26,169 bases of DNA. Origin: a virus. The notes under the pieces were generated by a model, which searched no databases, had not been told where the DNA came from, and saw only the letters and a list, made by a program, of their open reading frames with translations. The stretch is taken from positions 1-26,169 of the IMG/VR virus record IMGVR_UViG_3300017962_000096. One strand, written 5' to 3'. A program made the translations under genes and the position numbers. The stretch's first letter is position 1; every line of letters starts with the position of its first letter. Shown here piece after piece: positions 14,577 to 22,003 of the stretch.

Positions 14577-14584
14577 TATTTATC
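14577..14584 (-). promoter_or_regulatory. Late promoter core for gp26
   Basis: The minus strand reads CTGATAAATAGTTTATGC. +1 is expected near 14571, about 54 bases before the gp26 ATG, so the 5' ends of this and the opposing transcript would be complementary over roughly 14556-14571. Confidence 0.75.
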
Positions 14585-14615
14585 AGAGTAAAAACATGCT
14601 TTAATGGAAAAGTGA

Positions 14616-17600
14616 ATGGCTGAAGTTACTATCAATATGCCCGATGGCACACAAGCAACAGGAATCATACCTGAGTTTGCCCTCGAATCCACACAAGAGC
14701 AAATGCTTAAAATGTGGAAACAACTTAATCCTGAAGTTTTTAAAACCATAGAAAAAGAAGCCAAAGAAGCAACCAAGCAAGTAAAAGAGCAAATCAAACA
14801 AGAAAAAGCCAGTCAAAAAGAAGCAGACAAAGCCGGTCAAGAGCTGTTAAAAGCATTAGATGGCATAGAGGCTAAGTTTCAGTTAGATGCTGATGCATTA
14901 GACAGATACAATAAAAGATTGGCATTCACAGAAAAAGCACTTAACGGCATGTACACTGCTACAGTTGCAGTATCTACAGCACTAATTGGCATAGCCACTA
15001 CTGCATTAACTGCTTTTTACAGAGGCTTTACTGATGTTGGTAACACACTCAATGAGTTAACTGATGTCGGTGTAGGCATGCAGGATGTTGCTGGCTCTGG
15101 TAGAGTTGCTACACAAGTTCTTGCTGGTTTATCTGTACAAGGTTTAAATGCCGCAAAAACAATGGAAGGCATGGCAACTATTTTTGCTTCTCAAGGTTAT
15201 AAAGCAACAGAACAATTAGTTGCAGGATTTTTAGACGCAACAGAAAGCGGTGCGGCTTTAGGCATGAGCATAGAGCAAGCAACTGGCATGTATGCAGAAG
15301 AATTAAAAGCAAGGCAACAGATTGGTGCCTTAGATACTCAAACTGCCGCAGGCAGATCAAAACTTAATCAACAAGTTCAGACTTCTATAACTAGACAAAC
15401 AAGTTATGCAAGAGCATTAGGTGTTAGCAGAGATGTACTAGCCGATTTTGCACAAAGTCTTATGACACAAACACCAGTTCTAACTGCAACATTGCTTAGA
15501 TTTGGTAATGATGTACGAGGTTCAGTTACAGCAGGTATTATGGACTTTGCTAGTGCTATGCGTGGTTTAGGTGGTGAAGAAGGTGGACAAATAGCGGCCG
15601 CATTCACAGAAGCGGCATCCATGGGTGCTTTAGGTTTCAGTGATGCAATGGTTGGCTATGTGAGAGCAGTACCGAGTCTTGCAGGACCAATGAACGATTA
15701 TATTAATGCAGTTCAAAGAGGTACACTAAGTCAAGACCAAGCAAATGAGATGGCACAATCTATTACAACAAACTTAGGTAATTTAAGTGCCGCAGAAAAG
15801 AACAGAGTATTTGCACTTGCAAGGGCTGGAGATCAACAAGCACAAAGTATGGCTAAAGCCATATCTCAATTTGAACAAACTGAAAGCAAGTTAAAAGAAA
15901 TTAACAAAGGCTTCACAATGGAAGGAGTTCAAAAAGGTAGTAACTTACTACAGACCATGCTCAAACAATTAATTGGTATGTTCGATGCATTAAAATACTC
16001 ATTCTTTACAGGTGTAGGCCAATCACAAGATTTAACAAAGGCTTTTGAGAATGCTAAGAAAATAATCACAGAAGCAATTGGAAAAGTATTCGGAGTAGGC
16101 GGTTCTGTCGGCGATGTAAACAATTCTATGCAAGACATCGGTAAAACCATAGCAGATAAACTGCCTAAGTTTATAGAAATGCTTGCAACAGGCATTGCGA
16201 CATTTATAGAAAATATTCCTTCATACATAGAAACCATCAAAGGTGCTGTAAGCGGTTTAATGACTTTCTTAAAAGTTACAGGATTTTTAATAAAAGCATT
16301 TACAGCATTAGCCGCTATAGTTTTAGTAACAAAAGGATTTCATGCTCTTGTTGGCGGCTTAGGTGCAGTTAAAAACGGATTATCAGGATTTGCCGGCGGA
16401 TTAAAAGATGCTGTCAAAGGAGGACTAAAAGGCCTCTTTGGTAAAGACGGACCCATAAATAAAATTGGCGGCGGAGGCAAAGCAGTTGGTGCCGCAACAG
16501 GTGACGGCGTAGGTATTCCAGGCGGTGCAAAATCCGGAGGAATACTCAAGAAGATTGCAGATGCAGTTGCCAAATTTGGAGATAACAAAGTAGTAAAAGG
16601 TGCGGCCACAATCGCATTATTAGGTACTGCTGTATTAGCGGCATCATATGGCTTTGCTAAATTTGGTGATGTATCGTGGAGCGGCTTCTTTAAAGGCGTT
16701 GCAGGATTAGGTGCATTGGCAGTTGTAGCCAAATTGATGGCTAAAGGGTCTAAAGACATGATGATGGGTGCCGCGGCTATAGCAATACTTGGTGTTGCAC
16801 TAATACCAGCCGCAGTTGGTTTTAGACTATTCGGTGATGTAAAATGGGAAGCCATTGCTGTAGGTGCAACAGGATTGTTAGCATTAGGCGCAGTAGGATT
16901 GGTATTAGGCAAGGCGTTGTCAGGCTTAATTCAAGGCTCCATAGCAATAGGATTATTAGGTGTAGCATTAATACCATTTGCATTCTCATTGAACTTAATG
17001 AAAGATTTTGGCTGGGATAACTTTACAGCATTTGCCGCAAGTTTAGGTGTATTGTCAGTAGCCGCAATAGGATTAGGATTTGCATTACCATTTATTGCGG
17101 CAGGAGCGGCCGCAATAACATTATTAGGATTAGCATTAATTCCGTTTGCATTTGCAATGAAAATGGCAGGCGAAGCCATGCCATATTTAATGACGGGGCT
17201 AAGTTTTATAAATATGGTCGACACAGGAGCATGGTTAGAACTAGGCACAGCAATGTTAGCATTTGGTGCCGCAGTAGGTATTGTGGCATTAACAAGTCCT
17301 CTATTAATAGTGTTTGCAGGAGCAGTAGCATTACTTGGGTTAGCAATGACACCATTGGCCGCAGGGTTAGATATTGTAGCGGCATCATTACCTGCATTTA
17401 CTGATGCATTATTTGAATTAACATTTATAGATTATACATCCCTTCTAGGATTAGCAGGTTCGTTTGCTGTATTAGGTGCAGGATTTGCAGTGTTAGCATT
17501 AGGGCTACTACCTATAATGGCACTGAATCCAACAAAAGATACTTTTGCATTCTTAGAAGATATGTCAAACGGTTTAAAAACATTGAGCGGATTACCATTA

Positions 17601-18377
17601 AAAGAAATAGCATTAGTAGGTCCGGCATTGTTAAGTTTAGCGGCCGGTCTTGCAGGACTAAGTGCAGGAAACTTAATTAGTAATGTATTAGATGGTTTAG
17701 GCTCTTTGTTTGGTGGTAAGTCACCGTTTGAAAAACTTGCTGAAATAGGAAAAGTAGCACCAGACATTAACAAAATGGTTGACAGTCTAAAACAGATGCC
17801 AGATGCTGTAGGTAAGTTTAATGAAGCGGCTGGCAATATAGACGGACAAAAAATTAAAGATCAGTGGACTATTGCTAGTGACGGTATTTGGTTAATGGTA
17901 ACCGCTGTTGACAATTTAAGCAGTGCATTAGACATGTTAACACCTGAACAATTAAAAGTATTATCAGGTAGCGGACAAACAATGGCTACTGCACAAAAAC
18001 AAGATGCCCCAGAAAAAACTTTTGGCGAAACATTTAAAGAAGCAAGATCAATACAAGGTGGTGCAGGCGGAGTATTTGAATATAACGGAAAAGATTATCA
18101 AACTAACATTGTAGGTGAAGCCTATGTTAAAGATCCTAGTAGAGTAACACTGCCCACAGCACCAACAGCACCGGTACAACCGCAATTAGTAGCCGCTACA
18201 GATACAGGCGGTAGTGTTGCAGATCCGGCAACCGGTACGACACAAGCAGTTTCACCAGATAAAGGTTCACAATCTAGCGTGGAACTATTAACCGCTCTGC
18301 TAAATGAAACTAAAGCACAAAATAAACTGCTCAAACGACAAGTACAAGGTACGCAAGATATTGCAAGCCAGGTATAA
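14616..18377 (+). CDS. Tail tape-measure protein
   Basis: A 1253-aa protein and the longest gene here. Residues about 20-115 are charged, Lys/Glu/Gln-rich helix (coiled coil). Hydrophobic segments begin near 115 (VSTALIGIATTALTAFYRG). A long helical Ala/Gln-rich middle and a Gly-rich stretch (about 600-645) follow. From residue 660 there are five tandem copies of a hydrophobic unit with core LLGVALIPFA. The C-terminus has a coiled-coil tail (LLTALLNETKAQNKLLKRQ). Great length, helical/hydrophobic alternation and position beside the gp26 chaperone-like gene fit a tape measure, the functional counterpart of T4 gp29 (590 aa). It fills the tube, sets tail length and enters the host envelope at infection. 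If most of it is helical at 1.5 A per residue, it could span up to about 190 nm, but the membrane-like part may not contribute. No clear T4 homologue is recognisable by sequence. Confidence 0.82.
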   Translation: MAEVTINMPDGTQATGIIPEFALESTQEQMLKMWKQLNPEVFKTIEKEAKEATKQVKEQIKQEKASQKEADKAGQELLKALDGIEAKFQLDADALDRYNKRLAFTEKALNGMYTATVAVSTALIGIATTALTAFYRGFTDVGNTLNELTDVGVGMQDVAGSGRVATQVLAGLSVQGLNAAKTMEGMATIFASQGYKATEQLVAGFLDATESGAALGMSIEQATGMYAEELKARQQIGALDTQTAAGRSKLNQQVQTSITRQTSYARALGVSRDVLADFAQSLMTQTPVLTATLLRFGNDVRGSVTAGIMDFASAMRGLGGEEGGQIAAAFTEAASMGALGFSDAMVGYVRAVPSLAGPMNDYINAVQRGTLSQDQANEMAQSITTNLGNLSAAEKNRVFALARAGDQQAQSMAKAISQFEQTESKLKEINKGFTMEGVQKGSNLLQTMLKQLIGMFDALKYSFFTGVGQSQDLTKAFENAKKIITEAIGKVFGVGGSVGDVNNSMQDIGKTIADKLPKFIEMLATGIATFIENIPSYIETIKGAVSGLMTFLKVTGFLIKAFTALAAIVLVTKGFHALVGGLGAVKNGLSGFAGGLKDAVKGGLKGLFGKDGPINKIGGGGKAVGAATGDGVGIPGGAKSGGILKKIADAVAKFGDNKVVKGAATIALLGTAVLAASYGFAKFGDVSWSGFFKGVAGLGALAVVAKLMAKGSKDMMMGAAAIAILGVALIPAAVGFRLFGDVKWEAIAVGATGLLALGAVGLVLGKALSGLIQGSIAIGLLGVALIPFAFSLNLMKDFGWDNFTAFAASLGVLSVAAIGLGFALPFIAAGAAAITLLGLALIPFAFAMKMAGEAMPYLMTGLSFINMVDTGAWLELGTAMLAFGAAVGIVALTSPLLIVFAGAVALLGLAMTPLAAGLDIVAASLPAFTDALFELTFIDYTSLLGLAGSFAVLGAGFAVLALGLLPIMALNPTKDTFAFLEDMSNGLKTLSGLPLKEIALVGPALLSLAAGLAGLSAGNLISNVLDGLGSLFGGKSPFEKLAEIGKVAPDINKMVDSLKQMPDAVGKFNEAAGNIDGQKIKDQWTIASDGIWLMVTAVDNLSSALDMLTPEQLKVLSGSGQTMATAQKQDAPEKTFGETFKEARSIQGGAGGVFEYNGKDYQTNIVGEAYVKDPSRVTLPTAPTAPVQPQLVAATDTGGSVADPATGTTQAVSPDKGSQSSVELLTALLNETKAQNKLLKRQVQGTQDIASQV
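16593..17459 (+). repeat. Tandem 55-56-aa hydrophobic repeats in the tape measure
   Basis: Protein-level repeats start at residues 660 (nt 16593), 715 (16758), 771 (16926), 827 (17094) and 898 (17307). The first three units are 55, 56 and 56 residues; the fourth is 71. Each opens with a Gly-Ala-rich helix containing (L/I)LG(V/L)AL(I)P(F/A)A and, in the first three, a later (F/K)(G/D)xxW. The pattern suggests repeated membrane-inserting helical hairpins produced by unit duplication. Confidence 0.7.
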
Positions 18378-18397
18378 TTCAATTCTTACTTATTTGG

Positions 18398-18426
18398 TTG
18401 ACATAATACGATAAATAGTGTAATAT
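18398..18426 (+). promoter_or_regulatory. Possible sigma70-like promoter overlapping the late promoter of gp20
   Basis: TTGACA (18398-18403) is perfect; TAATAT (18421-18426), 17 bp downstream, is a weaker -10. The late core GATAAATA lies inside the spacer. The dual signal could allow some transcription before gp55 acts. Confidence 0.4.
18410..18417 (+). promoter_or_regulatory. Late promoter core for the head cluster
   Basis: GATAAATAGTG lies 29 bases before the gp20 ATG, with +1 expected near 18423. It is the same core and flank (AGT) as the other late promoters in the window. Confidence 0.75.
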
Positions 18427-18446
18427 ATGTAGACACTAGGAAAATT

Positions 18447-20153
18447 ATGAGTTGGCGAAAACATTTTACACCATTTGATAATTCGGGTTTACCTTTAAAC
18501 ATTCAACCACAGAATGTAGAAGGAGGACCCGGTGCGGCATCTAGCAGATATGCTAGTTGGTTACCAGAAGTATATGCAGGAAGTCCTAACAGACTTATGC
18601 GTTATATTCAATACGATCAAATGGATAATGATTTAGAAATTAATGCCGCTCTAGATACTATCGCTGAATTCGGTACGCAAGAAGATGAATATACAGGCTT
18701 ACCTTTTACAGTAGAATATGATTCACAGCCTAGTGATACAGAAAGTAGAATACTTGTACAAACACTTAAAAACTGGTGTAGACTTAATAAGATGCACAAA
18801 AGAGCATTTAAAATGTTCCGCAGTGTTTGTAAGTATGGCGATCAATTCTTTATTAGAGATCCAGAAACATACGAATTATATTGGGTCGATCCAGCAAACA
18901 TAGAAAAGGTTATTGTTAACGAAAGTGAAGGTAAGAAAATTGAAACTTACTTTATTAAAAACTTAGAACCTAATTTTGCTGAATTAGTAGCAACAGATGT
19001 TGCACCATTACATGCAAGACCATACGGTGCAGGACAAGGCTTAACAGGCATAATGAGTCCTGTCGCAACACAAACAGGTAATTACTTAACTGGTGCTATA
19101 GACGGTGCTGATCAAGGCACACCTGTAGATGCTAAACATGTTGTGCATGTTAGTTTAACAGAAGGCATGGACCATGCATGGCCTTTCGGGGTTAGCATAC
19201 TTGAACCAATCTTTAAAGTATTCAAGCAAAAAGAATTATTAGAAGACTCTATTATTATATATAGAGTACACAGAGCACCAGAAAGAAGAGTGTTCTTTAT
19301 TGATGTAGGTAATATGCCTCCTCACAAAGCAAGACAATACTTAGAACAAGTTAAGTACGAAGTACAACAAAAAAGAGTACCTAACAAAAAAGCAGACGGT
19401 TCAAGTGTTGTAGACGCCGCTTATAATCCAATGAGTATGCTTGAAGACTACTTCTTTGCACAAACAGCAGATGGTAGAGGTTCAAAAGTTGATACATTAC
19501 CAGGCGGTGAGAACTTAGGTCAAATAGATGACTTGAGATACTTTAATAACAAACTGTTAAGAGGTTTGCGTATTCCAGCAAGTTATTTGCCAACAGGTCC
19601 AGATGATGGTTCTGCACAATATAACGACGGTAAAGTAGGTATTGCATACATTCAAGAATATAGATTTGCAAGATATGTAGAAAGACTGCAAAAACAAGTA
19701 CAAGAAGATTTAGATCACGAATTTAAAATGTATCTCAAAAAGAAAGGTGTTGACATTGACAGCAGTACATTTAAACTGCATTTTACACCACCTATGAACT
19801 TTAGCAGTTACAGAGATTTAAGTTTAGACAACGAACGAGCACAGTTGTTTGCACAGTTAGCACAGATTCCATATTTAAGTAATCAGTTTAAACTGCAAAA
19901 ATACTTAGGATTAAGCGAAGACGAAATCAAAGCAAACGAAAAATTCTGGCGTGAAGAAAACAACTATCAGAAGTTTATTGACGACAGCGAAAACTTAAAT
20001 CTTAAAAACATCGGTGTGAGAGCAATGCCTAACGAGCAAGTAGATCCTGAAGCAGACGCAGATCTAAGCGGATTAGATCCTAACGCAGAAGGTACTGATC
20101 AGATAAATACTGATGTGGGCGGAGTAACACCGCCACCAGAAGGGCAAGTATAA
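18447..20153 (+). CDS. 20: Portal vertex protein gp20
   Basis: A 568-aa portal protein. Recognisable blocks are SRYASWLPEVYAGSPNRLMR, YIQYDQMDNDLEINAALDTI, a YGDQFFIRDPETYELYWVDP region, IYRVHRAPERRVFFIDVGNM with the following KARQYLEQVKYEVQQKRVPN, and RGLRIPASYLPTGPDD. These match gp20 of marine T4-like phages, a common diversity marker gene. Twelve copies form the DNA-entry vertex, nucleate prohead assembly and bind the terminase and neck. T4 gp20 has 524 residues, so the length is normal. The ATG follows AGGAAAATT. The stop overlaps the next ATG (TAATG). Confidence 0.96.
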   Translation: MSWRKHFTPFDNSGLPLNIQPQNVEGGPGAASSRYASWLPEVYAGSPNRLMRYIQYDQMDNDLEINAALDTIAEFGTQEDEYTGLPFTVEYDSQPSDTESRILVQTLKNWCRLNKMHKRAFKMFRSVCKYGDQFFIRDPETYELYWVDPANIEKVIVNESEGKKIETYFIKNLEPNFAELVATDVAPLHARPYGAGQGLTGIMSPVATQTGNYLTGAIDGADQGTPVDAKHVVHVSLTEGMDHAWPFGVSILEPIFKVFKQKELLEDSIIIYRVHRAPERRVFFIDVGNMPPHKARQYLEQVKYEVQQKRVPNKKADGSSVVDAAYNPMSMLEDYFFAQTADGRGSKVDTLPGGENLGQIDDLRYFNNKLLRGLRIPASYLPTGPDDGSAQYNDGKVGIAYIQEYRFARYVERLQKQVQEDLDHEFKMYLKKKGVDIDSSTFKLHFTPPMNFSSYRDLSLDNERAQLFAQLAQIPYLSNQFKLQKYLGLSEDEIKANEKFWREENNYQKFIDDSENLNLKNIGVRAMPNEQVDPEADADLSGLDPNAEGTDQINTDVGGVTPPPEGQV

Positions 20154-20356
20154 TGAGATTAAACGAATTTTACAATCCGGAATTTGATGAGTTTGTTGAA
20201 CGACAAACGGGCGACACACGAAAAGCAAAACTTACCTTAGAACAGATAAATAAACTTCGTAAGTACAGAGAAGTTAAAAAAGCAGAAGACATAGAACACA
20301 AAAAATTTGTCAAAGTAATGTATAACACAGCAGGCGCAGAAGCACCGACATTGTAA
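20153..20356 (+). CDS. Small basic head-cluster protein (67 aa), position of T4 gene 67
   Basis: A 67-aa basic helical protein (FYNPEFDEFVERQTGDTRKA, LTLEQINKLRKYREVKKAED). It starts on the last base of the gp20 stop codon and is therefore coupled to portal synthesis. I recall a similar short protein with a KLTLxxxNxLRKxREIKKAE-like core downstream of gp20 in marine T4-like phages. Its place corresponds to T4 gene 67 (prohead core), but T4 gp67 is acidic and no homology is evident. Function is unassigned; a head-assembly role is inferred from position. Confidence 0.75.
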   Translation: MRLNEFYNPEFDEFVERQTGDTRKAKLTLEQINKLRKYREVKKAEDIEHKKFVKVMYNTAGAEAPTL

Positions 20357-20376
20357 AAGATTATACATACACACTC

Positions 20377-20404
20377 CGAAATGGCCGTCTAAGTGGTCAT
20401 TTTG
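20377..20404 (+). other. Hairpin downstream of the 67-aa gene
   Basis: CGAAATGGCC (20377-20386) pairs with GGTCATTTTG (20395-20404) over 10 bp with two G-U pairs and an 8-nt loop. The wobble pairs would be A-C mismatches on the minus strand, so it is a plus-strand RNA structure. The U-tract is too short for a strong terminator; it may attenuate transcription or mark an mRNA processing or end site. Confidence 0.5.
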
Positions 20405-20462
20405 CGTCAAAATCACACCATTTTAAACAAAAAAACATCAGTTTACACTAAGTAACAATAGC

Positions 20463-20490
20463 CGTACATATACGAGACCGTATCTGTGCG
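20463..20490 (+). other. Hairpin in the leader of the acidic core gene
   Basis: CGTACATATACG (20463-20474) pairs with CGTATCTGTGCG (20479-20490) around an AGAC loop: 12 positions with one U-C mismatch and one U-G pair. It ends 29 bases before the ATG at 20520, leaving the AAGGAGG ribosome-binding site free. It could stabilise the 5' end of the downstream head-gene mRNA. Confidence 0.55.
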
Positions 20491-20519
20491 TAATTAGATT
20501 CTTATTTAAGGAGGCCACA

Positions 20520-21329
20520 ATGTCAGAATCAAGAAGTAGATTAGAAGAAATTCTTGAACTTCTCCTTGCTGAAGAGAATGAAAAAGCAGAAGAAATGCTA
20601 CACGAATATGTTGTTGCTAAAGCAAGAGCAGAATACGAAAGCATTTTAGACGAAGATTCATCTGATGAAGAGGAAGTTGAAGAATCCACAGAACAAGAAG
20701 ACGAAGCAGTTGAAGAATCTGAGGAATCAGAAGAAGAAGATGCTGTTGAAGAGTCAGAAGAAGCATTTGAACAAGATGCTGTTGACGAAGTAATTGATCA
20801 AAGCAATGACTTTGAAGACGACATTCTTGCTGACGAAGAAGAGATCGAAGATGACGAAATGGGTGAAGAAGAAGGCGAATTAGACGGCGATATCGAAGAT
20901 AAAGTCGACGAGCTTGAATCAGAACTTGACGATCTCAAAGCAGAATTTGAAAAACTTTTAGCAGATGAAGATGGCGATGATGCTGAAGACGCTGAAATGG
21001 ATGCCGGTGATGAAGAAATGGGCGACATGGAAGACGAACTTGATCTTGAATCTGTTGAATATGATTTAGACGAAGAAGCAGACGAAGTTGACGAAGAAGT
21101 TGTTGAAGAAGCAACTAAACTTCAAGATAAAGTTGCAGATCCTAAAGCAGGTGAAGCAGATGCTTCTAACGGCAGTTCACCATTCACTAAAAAGCCAGCA
21201 CCAACAACAGTTAAAGGTGCAGGTCAGCCTGTAAAAGCAAAAGATGGCAGTGATGGCGATGCTGGTGCTAACAAAGCAAAAGATCACACACCTACAGACA
21301 ACATTGATGTTGAACCTAAAAAGGCTTAA
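20520..21329 (+). CDS. Acidic prohead core protein (candidate)
   Basis: A 269-aa, extremely acidic protein. Residues 1-45 are helical (SRSRLEEILELLLAEENEKA). About residues 45-200 are mostly Glu/Asp with scattered Ala/Val/Ser, and the tail is Lys/Gly/Ala-rich with SSPFTKKPAP. It lies between the portal group and the gp21 protease, where T4 has the small core genes 67 and 68. Highly acidic, probably coiled or disordered core proteins fit scaffold around which the capsid assembles. I recognise the N-terminus and the SPFTKKPA tail as typical of an unnamed head-cluster protein in marine T4-like phages. It has a strong AAGGAGG ribosome-binding site, suggesting abundant synthesis. The function is inferred from position and composition. 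Confidence 0.75.
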   Translation: MSESRSRLEEILELLLAEENEKAEEMLHEYVVAKARAEYESILDEDSSDEEEVEESTEQEDEAVEESEESEEEDAVEESEEAFEQDAVDEVIDQSNDFEDDILADEEEIEDDEMGEEEGELDGDIEDKVDELESELDDLKAEFEKLLADEDGDDAEDAEMDAGDEEMGDMEDELDLESVEYDLDEEADEVDEEVVEEATKLQDKVADPKAGEADASNGSSPFTKKPAPTTVKGAGQPVKAKDGSDGDAGANKAKDHTPTDNIDVEPKKA

Positions 21330-21360
21330 TTGTCCTTTTTACTTGTAGGAGTAACAAACT

Positions 21361-21987
21361 ATGATGGCTAGAAAACTTTACGAATACATGAGCCCGGAGC
21401 AATCCAGGGTAGAAATCATGGAGTCGCAAGACGGAAAAGATCTTTTTATGGCAGGTCTTTTCATCCAGGGTGAAGTCAAAAACCAAAACGGTAGAGTTTA
21501 TCCAAAAGATGAAATTGCTAAAGCAGTAGAAAGTGTAAAGCAAAGGCTATCAAAAGGTGAAACTGTAATGGGTGAGTTAGATCATCCAGAAGAATTACAG
21601 ATTAATTTAGACCGTGTATCTCACATTATTACTGATATGTACTGTGAAGATTCAAACGGATTAGGAAAACTTAAAATTATAGATACGCCGATGGGTAATA
21701 TTGCGAGAGCATTATTAAAAGCAGGCGCGAAACTGGGCGTTTCAAGTAGAGGAAGCGGTAATGTTAACGAATCAGGCAAAGTTTCTGATTTTGATATCGT
21801 TACAGTGGACATTGTGGCCCAGCCCAGTGCACCTGATGCATACCCAAAGACAATCTATGAAAGTTTATTTAACATGCGAGGCGGTGCTATGTTACATAGC
21901 ATTGCTGAAGCAGTGACACACGAAAAAAGTGCAGAAAAACATTTGATGAGGGAAATCACTCGTCTCATCAATGAACTCAAACTATAG
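21361..21987 (+). CDS. 21: Prohead core protease gp21
   Basis: A 208-aa prohead protease of the herpes/T4 serine protease class. Catalytic candidates are His75 in GELDHPEE and Ser128/129 in GVSSRGSG; Asp150 in TVDIVAQPSAPDAYP is a conserved-region residue. The block INLDRVSHIITDMYCED is typical of the family. It digests the scaffold and trims capsid precursors after sites of the form (L/I)-x-E. Length matches T4 gp21 (212 aa). The ribosome-binding site is TAGGAG; ATG codons at 21361 and 21364 are both possible, and the first is annotated. Confidence 0.95.
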   Translation: MMARKLYEYMSPEQSRVEIMESQDGKDLFMAGLFIQGEVKNQNGRVYPKDEIAKAVESVKQRLSKGETVMGELDHPEELQINLDRVSHIITDMYCEDSNGLGKLKIIDTPMGNIARALLKAGAKLGVSSRGSGNVNESGKVSDFDIVTVDIVAQPSAPDAYPKTIYESLFNMRGGAMLHSIAEAVTHEKSAEKHLMREITRLINELKL

Positions 21988-22003
21988 AGAGTAGGAGACT
22001 ACT

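Larger units (their letters stand above)
14543..14584. repeat. Perfect 11-bp inverted repeat made of two face-to-face late promoters
   Basis: GATAAATAGTT (14543-14553) and AACTATTTATC (14574-14584) are exact reverse complements with a 20-bp spacer. Each arm is a late-promoter core pointing toward the other, so each promoter fires across its partner to reach its own gene. Confidence 0.85.

Noticed and set aside
16453-16460. CATAAATA inside the tape-measure gene as a late promoter
   Set aside because: First base differs from all other cores here, it lies mid-gene with no gene start downstream, and such AT words occur by chance.
16340-17836. Long Ala/Pro/Asn-rich minus-strand frames opposite the tape-measure gene
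   Set aside because: Low-complexity shadows of the Gly/Ala/Leu-rich coding strand, with no ribosome-binding sites or recognisable domains.
20798-21028. Serine-rich minus-strand frame opposite the acidic core gene
   Set aside because: It is the complement of Glu/Asp codons (GAA/GAT give TTC/ATC and serine-rich frames) and a typical shadow.
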